This document shows, in pieces, positions 13,813 through 17,562 of a DNA stretch of 17,562 bases. Positions within the stretch are counted from its first letter, which is position 1, and each line of letters starts with the position of its first letter. Source of the DNA: an uncultured Eubacteriales bacterium (lineage in GTDB: Bacteria > Bacillota > Clostridia > Oscillospirales > CAG-272). The position numbers and the translations under genes were made by a program. The notes beneath the pieces were generated by a model. That model worked only from the letters and a program-made list of their open reading frames with translations. It did not search any database and was not told where the DNA came from. The stretch lies in assembly GCA_934447715.1 (NCBI GenBank), contig CAKSER010000034.1:1-17562 (forward strand), read 5' to 3'.

Positions 13813-13853
13813 GAATGGCGCTGTTATTAAATGTGCTGCTTTTAAAAGAAAAC

Positions 13854-15416
13854 CTATTCGCTATCTTCTTCCTTTGCCTCGATCTTAAAATGCCGCCTGA
13901 GATATACGGTAAGCTCGTAGGTGTTCTTTTTGAGGTTGCTTTCAAGTGTTCCTTTTTCGTCGTAGGTGTCATAGAGGACATCAGCAGAAACTCCCTGAAT
14001 TGCCGGAGCTGTTTTAAAGAACTCGGAAAAGTCGTATGCCGTACCTTTTGATATTATATCTACCATCGACAGCGTGTCGGTATCGCAGACAAAAAGCAGA
14101 AACAGATTGTTTATCAGCGCGTCGTCAAATCCGCCGTAATATATCGCGTTCATTGCCTGAATTATATAGCCTGTTTCCTTTTTTTGCGAATACGACGGAA
14201 CAACATATGCACAGGTTGACTGAGAAATCGCGCCGCCGTAGTCCTTTTGAGAGCTGTCTATCTTCGGAAAGGGAAGAATGCCCCAGTCAAAGCCCTTGTT
14301 TGTAAACTGGAAGAAATCGCTGATTTCGCCGATATAAAACGGCAGCTGTCCTGCCATAAACAGCTTAAGAGCGTCATAATCGTCGCTCGTGTCCGGGAAA
14401 AAAGCACCCTTTTCGAGCATTGCCGTCATAAGATCCATATAACGCTGTGTTTTATCGGTTAACAAAGCCGGTGTGGGATTTTCGGTCATGCTGTTGCTGA
14501 AGAATTTCTGCCCGGTTCCGTAATAAAGGGTGGAAAGAAGATTTTTTGTGCTTCCGAGGTCTGATCCGATGGCAAAATACTCTGTATCGTCCTCGTCATT
14601 CTGATCTCCGGTGTCGGCAGAGGATTTTGAGCTATAGTATTCATTGATTTTGTCGGCATAGTATGAAAGCATGTCAAAGGTCCATGCATCGCTATATACG
14701 GCGCCGTACGGGATTTCGAGATTCATACTGCGCAGCAGATCCTTGTTTACAAAGATGCACTCATAGCTTTCGGTAAGCTCGGATGCCTCTCCGATTATCG
14801 CAAAGGTCTTTTCTCCGGCAGAGGAGGAGAGCATCGCATCATAATTGAAGAACGGAGCGGTATAATCTGTCCCCTCAAGGATACTTACATCGGCTATGGC
14901 ATTGTTTTCCTGAAGAAAGCCGACATAGCTTGCAGGAAGGAGAACCAGATCGGCATAGTACTGTCTCTTTCTTTTGGCATCCATCATTTCGTTTAAAATG
15001 ACGTCGACTCTCTTTTTTGTACGGTTGATTTTTACGTTATACTTCCGCTCGATATACTCATCTCGCGTTTCGTTTAACGAATTATAGAACTGATATAAAT
15101 CTGAATAGACATTTGTAAAATCCGAAACCTGAACTATATTGATTTCCGTACCGCCCATGTCGACCGATTTAAGCTCGGAAAGGTACTTGACAGCCTTTTC
15201 GAAATTGTCCGGCAGGTCAACGATGTGATACGGATTGTCTGTATCGCTGTCGGGAGCGCTTTCGGAGTCGGCAGTTGTATCTGTTGATTCCTTATCGAAC
15301 GGATAATTGATTACTATCAAACCGCATGAGGAAAGAATTACCGCTAAGACAATTGCAAATGAAACAATTGCGGTAAACAGATGTACTCTTTGCTCGGTTT
15401 TCGGTTCTTTTTTCAT
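13854..15416 (-). CDS. Extracellular solute-binding-protein-like lipoprotein (orphan)
   Basis: 520 residues. A basic N-terminus and a hydrophobic stretch (about 13-30) end in the lipobox-like LSSC (Cys31), then comes a Ser/Thr/Asp-rich linker (about 40-62), as in a lipoprotein tethered outside the membrane. The body resembles family 1/8 ABC solute-binding proteins: ADLVLLPASYVGFLQENN, YECIFVNKDLLRSMNLEIP, DAWTFDMLSYYADKIN, FMAGQLPFYIGEISDFF and FDWGILPFPK. These correspond to the ligand-cleft and hinge strands seen in sugar-binding members. No permease or ATPase is adjacent, so either the transporter is elsewhere or the protein has a sensing role. AAGGTGA precedes the ATG. It lies 94 bases after cysS on the same strand, beyond a hairpin, and no clear promoter of its own was seen. 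The ligand is unknown. Confidence 0.65.
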   Translation of the reverse strand: MKKEPKTEQRVHLFTAIVSFAIVLAVILSSCGLIVINYPFDKESTDTTADSESAPDSDTDNPYHIVDLPDNFEKAVKYLSELKSVDMGGTEINIVQVSDFTNVYSDLYQFYNSLNETRDEYIERKYNVKINRTKKRVDVILNEMMDAKRKRQYYADLVLLPASYVGFLQENNAIADVSILEGTDYTAPFFNYDAMLSSSAGEKTFAIIGEASELTESYECIFVNKDLLRSMNLEIPYGAVYSDAWTFDMLSYYADKINEYYSSKSSADTGDQNDEDDTEYFAIGSDLGSTKNLLSTLYYGTGQKFFSNSMTENPTPALLTDKTQRYMDLMTAMLEKGAFFPDTSDDYDALKLFMAGQLPFYIGEISDFFQFTNKGFDWGILPFPKIDSSQKDYGGAISQSTCAYVVPSYSQKKETGYIIQAMNAIYYGGFDDALINNLFLLFVCDTDTLSMVDIISKGTAYDFSEFFKTAPAIQGVSADVLYDTYDEKGTLESNLKKNTYELTVYLRRHFKIEAKEEDSE

Positions 15417-15453
15417 TTTTCACCTTAAAAAGCATTAGTTTTTGCCAAATAAA

Positions 15454-15474
15454 GGGGGATGTGCCGCATCCCCC
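15454..15474 (-). terminator. Hairpin after cysS, probable terminator
   Basis: GGGGGATG (15454-15461) pairs with CATCCCCC (15467-15474) around a five-base loop. On the minus strand it is followed by TTTATTT, a weaker T tract, so some readthrough into the lipoprotein gene is possible. Confidence 0.6.
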
Positions 15475-15510
15475 CTTGCTTTTACGGACTACAGTGTGTT
15501 TAACGGCAGC

Positions 15511-16911
15511 TCAGACAAGCTTATATGTTGTACCCTGAGGAGTGTCAACAAGCTGTATACCTCTGCTTGCAAGCTCGTTGCGTATTCTGTCTGCCTCTGC
15601 ATAGTTTTTCTCTTTTTTTGCAGCTGCTCGAAGCTCTATCATCCTTAAAATCTCCGGATCGCCATCTGATGTCTCATTTTCGGGCTTTTCAACCGGTTTT
15701 GTCAGGTCAAGAGCAAGAACCCGGTCAAAGTCGTTTATAAGAGCGAGCTTTGTTTTCTCGCTTATATCCGCCTTTAGGACATCATATACCGCGGTTATGG
15801 CAAGAGAGGTATTGATGTCGTTTTCGATAGCCTCGGTAAAGCTCTTTTTATACTTTTCAAATGCTTCCTTATCAAGCTCTCCCTCGTCCTTAAGCGCAGA
15901 GCATTTTGCTCTCAGCTTTGCATACGCCGTAGATGCGTTATCAAGGGCATCATAGGAGAAAACAAGCGGCTTGCGGTAATGCGAGAGCAGGCAGAAAAAT
16001 CTGTATGCCAGTGGATCGTAGCCCTTTTCCTTAAGCAGGTCAAGAATCAGAAATTCTCCCTTGGATTTTGACATCTTTCCGCTTGTTGTATTGAGGTGAA
16101 GAACGTGGAACCAATAATTGCACCATTTGTGACCCAAAAAGGCTTCCGACTGGGCAATTTCGTTTGTATGATGCGGAAATGCGTTGTCAACCCCTCCGCA
16201 GTGAATATCAAGATACTCTCCGCAATATTTGATTGAAATTGCAGAGCACTCTATATGCCATCCGGGATATCCTACGCCCCACGGGCTGTCCCATTTAAGC
16301 TCCTGATCGTCAAATTTGGATTTTGTGAACCAGAGTGCAAAGTCTGCCGGATTTCTCTTGTTGCTGTCGCCCTCGACGCCCTCTCTTACGCCGACTGCAA
16401 GATCGTCTGCGTTGTGCTCACCGAAAACATAGTATTTATCAAGCTTTGAAATGTCAAAATATACATTTCCGCCGGATATGTACGCATAGCCCTTTTCGAG
16501 CAGCTTTTCGATCATGGAAATGAACTCCGGAATGCATCCGGTCGCCGGCTGTGTTACATCCGGCTTTTTGATATTGAGCTCCTCACAGTCCTTCATGAAC
16601 GCATCGGTATAGAATTTTGCAATCTCCATGACCGATTTGTGCTCTCTTTTTGCGCCCTTGAGCATTTTATCCTCACCGTCGTCGCTGTCGCCCGAAAGAT
16701 GACCGACATCGGTGATGTTCATTACACGCAGAACCTCATATCCGAGGTAGTCAAGCGATCTTACAAGCGCGTCCTCCATGATATATGAGCGCAGATTTCC
16801 TATATGTGCAAAATGATATACCGTTGGGCCGCAGGTGTATATCTTGACCTTTCCCGGCTCGTTTGTTTTGAATTCTTCTCTTGTTCTTGTCAGACTGTTA
16901 TATAGCTTCAT
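15511..16911 (-). CDS. cysS: Cysteinyl-tRNA synthetase
   Basis: 466 residues, a class I synthetase of normal length. The HIGH-type motif is HIGN (36-39) within TVYHFAHIGNLRSYI, and KMSKS is at 279-283. The zinc ligands that select cysteine are visible as Cys27 (YTCGPTVY), Cys222 (HIECSA), His247 or His248 and Glu251 (FPHHTNEIAQSEA). The C-terminal helical anticodon-binding domain ends in ARGIQLVDTPQGTTYKL. AAGGA stands about eight bases before the ATG. It lies 48 bases downstream of cysE in the same orientation, the arrangement known in other Firmicutes, so cysteine synthesis and its charging are probably co-transcribed. Any T-box leader would lie upstream of cysE, outside the window. Confidence 0.97.
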   Translation of the reverse strand: MKLYNSLTRTREEFKTNEPGKVKIYTCGPTVYHFAHIGNLRSYIMEDALVRSLDYLGYEVLRVMNITDVGHLSGDSDDGEDKMLKGAKREHKSVMEIAKFYTDAFMKDCEELNIKKPDVTQPATGCIPEFISMIEKLLEKGYAYISGGNVYFDISKLDKYYVFGEHNADDLAVGVREGVEGDSNKRNPADFALWFTKSKFDDQELKWDSPWGVGYPGWHIECSAISIKYCGEYLDIHCGGVDNAFPHHTNEIAQSEAFLGHKWCNYWFHVLHLNTTSGKMSKSKGEFLILDLLKEKGYDPLAYRFFCLLSHYRKPLVFSYDALDNASTAYAKLRAKCSALKDEGELDKEAFEKYKKSFTEAIENDINTSLAITAVYDVLKADISEKTKLALINDFDRVLALDLTKPVEKPENETSDGDPEILRMIELRAAAKKEKNYAEADRIRNELASRGIQLVDTPQGTTYKLV

Positions 16912-16959
16912 ACCGTAAATTCCTTTTCGTTTCTGCTTTGTTTCCTATCTGTTTTTTTA

Positions 16960-17562
16960 TTATCTCTTTTCGGATTCTTCAAGCGCCTTAAGCTGCTTTT
17001 CCAGCTTTTCGATTTTGTGCTGCAGCTTACAAAGCTCCTGAGAAATCGGGTCGGGAATATGTATCTGGTCAAGATCGCTTTGAGTATCCTTTACTCTTAC
17101 ATTGTTCTGCCTTACGACTCTTGCCGGAATACCTACTGCCGTTGAATTTTCAGGCACATCGGAAAGAACAACCGCGCCGGCTGCGATTTTGGAATTTGCG
17201 CCGACTCTGATCGGACCGAGCACCTTTGCGCCTGCGCCCACCATGACATTGTCGCCGAGCGTCGGATGCCTTTTTCCTATATCCTTTCCGGTTCCTCCGA
17301 GCGTTACTCCCTGATAGAGCGTACAGTTGTCGCCGATTTCGGCTGTCTCTCCGATAACAACGCCGCTTCCGTGGTCGATAAAGAGTCCCTTTCCGATTTT
17401 TGCTCCCGGATGTATTTCTATTCCGGTAAGAAGTCTTGCAGTCTGGCTTATCAGTCTTGCCGTGAATATATGTCCTCTTTCATGAAACATGTGCGCAAGC
17501 CTGTATGCAAGCAGAGCGTGAAAGCCGGAGTAGAGAAGTGCGATTTCCGCATCGCTCGACGC
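16960..17562 (-). CDS. cysE: Serine O-acetyltransferase (5'-truncated by window edge)
   Basis: The enzyme acetylates serine with acetyl-CoA, the first step of cysteine synthesis. The visible 200 codons run open to the right edge: before Met 17490 the frame encodes AEIALLYSGFHALLAYRLAH, which matches the conserved helical region of CysE. The true start is therefore outside the window. Then come TGIEIHPGA, the catalytic-site block IDHGSGVVIGETAEIGDN and the left-handed beta-helix hexapeptide repeats, with GGTGKDIGKRHPTLGDN in the substrate loop. The C-terminus is a charged coiled-coil-like tail (LQHKIEKLEKQLKALEE). It is the first visible gene of a cysE-cysS pair. Confidence 0.95.
   Translation of the reverse strand, partial: ASSDAEIALLYSGFHALLAYRLAHMFHERGHIFTARLISQTARLLTGIEIHPGAKIGKGLFIDHGSGVVIGETAEIGDNCTLYQGVTLGGTGKDIGKRHPTLGDNVMVGAGAKVLGPIRVGANSKIAAGAVVLSDVPENSTAVGIPARVVRQNNVRVKDTQSDLDQIHIPDPISQELCKLQHKIEKLEKQLKALEESEKR

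Overview
The window looks like chromosome of an anaerobic, Gram-positive-type bacterium (Bacillota, probably class Clostridia, perhaps a gut Oscillospiraceae/Ruminococcaceae relative). This is inferred from the gene set: a CIRCE-controlled groESL, a LytR-CpsA-Psr (LCP) wall protein, a single-chain glycyl-tRNA synthetase with a zinc-binding insert, a cysE-cysS pair, an AGCS amino-acid symporter, a glycyl radical enzyme, strong purine-rich ribosome sites and consensus sigma-A-type promoters. Most of it is housekeeping sequence. No tRNA, rRNA, CRISPR array, insertion sequence or prophage was seen.

Layout. Positions 1-4130 (+): the 3' part of an RpiR/SIS regulator overlaps (ATGA) a BaiN/RdsA-type flavoprotein gene. 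These are followed by a glycyl radical enzyme (GRE) encoded in two overlapping frames. Positions 4171-5558: a two-way terminator and a Na+/amino-acid symporter on the minus strand. Positions 5674-8238 (+): a sigma-A promoter, a divergent LCP protein, glycyl-tRNA synthetase and a terminator. Positions 8308-8915 (+): a small ferritin-like diiron protein with its own terminator. Positions 8955-9717 (+): a HigB/HigA-type toxin-antitoxin pair with a consensus promoter and a palindrome in it. Positions 9741-11505 (+): a Zn/Mn-type ABC ATPase and permease behind a Fur-family-like box, ending in a long terminator. Positions 11622-13728 (+): promoter, CIRCE, groES, groEL and terminator. Positions 13778-17562 (-): an orphan solute-binding-protein-like lipoprotein, cysS, and cysE running off the right edge.

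The most interesting locus is the split glycyl radical enzyme. The first frame carries the thiyl cysteine in a Gly-Cys-Trp-Glu context and the second carries the glycyl radical loop. The two frames are joined by an in-phase T TTT TTA heptamer (possible -1 frameshift) and by an ATGA overlap (possible translational coupling). A -1 shift would give a 712-residue protein with 325 residues between the catalytic Cys and Gly, close to the spacing in intact GREs. Programmed recoding, a genuine two-subunit enzyme, a recent one-base deletion in the T run and a sequencing error all remain possible.

Second in interest is the toxin-antitoxin locus. Its longest toxin reading frame starts inside the promoter, so the real start is probably a CTG codon 54 bases downstream. 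A 7+7 inverted repeat in the promoter is a candidate self-regulation operator. The zinc-type transporter has no binding-protein gene beside it, but a 15-base Fur/Zur-like palindrome lies just after its predicted transcription start.
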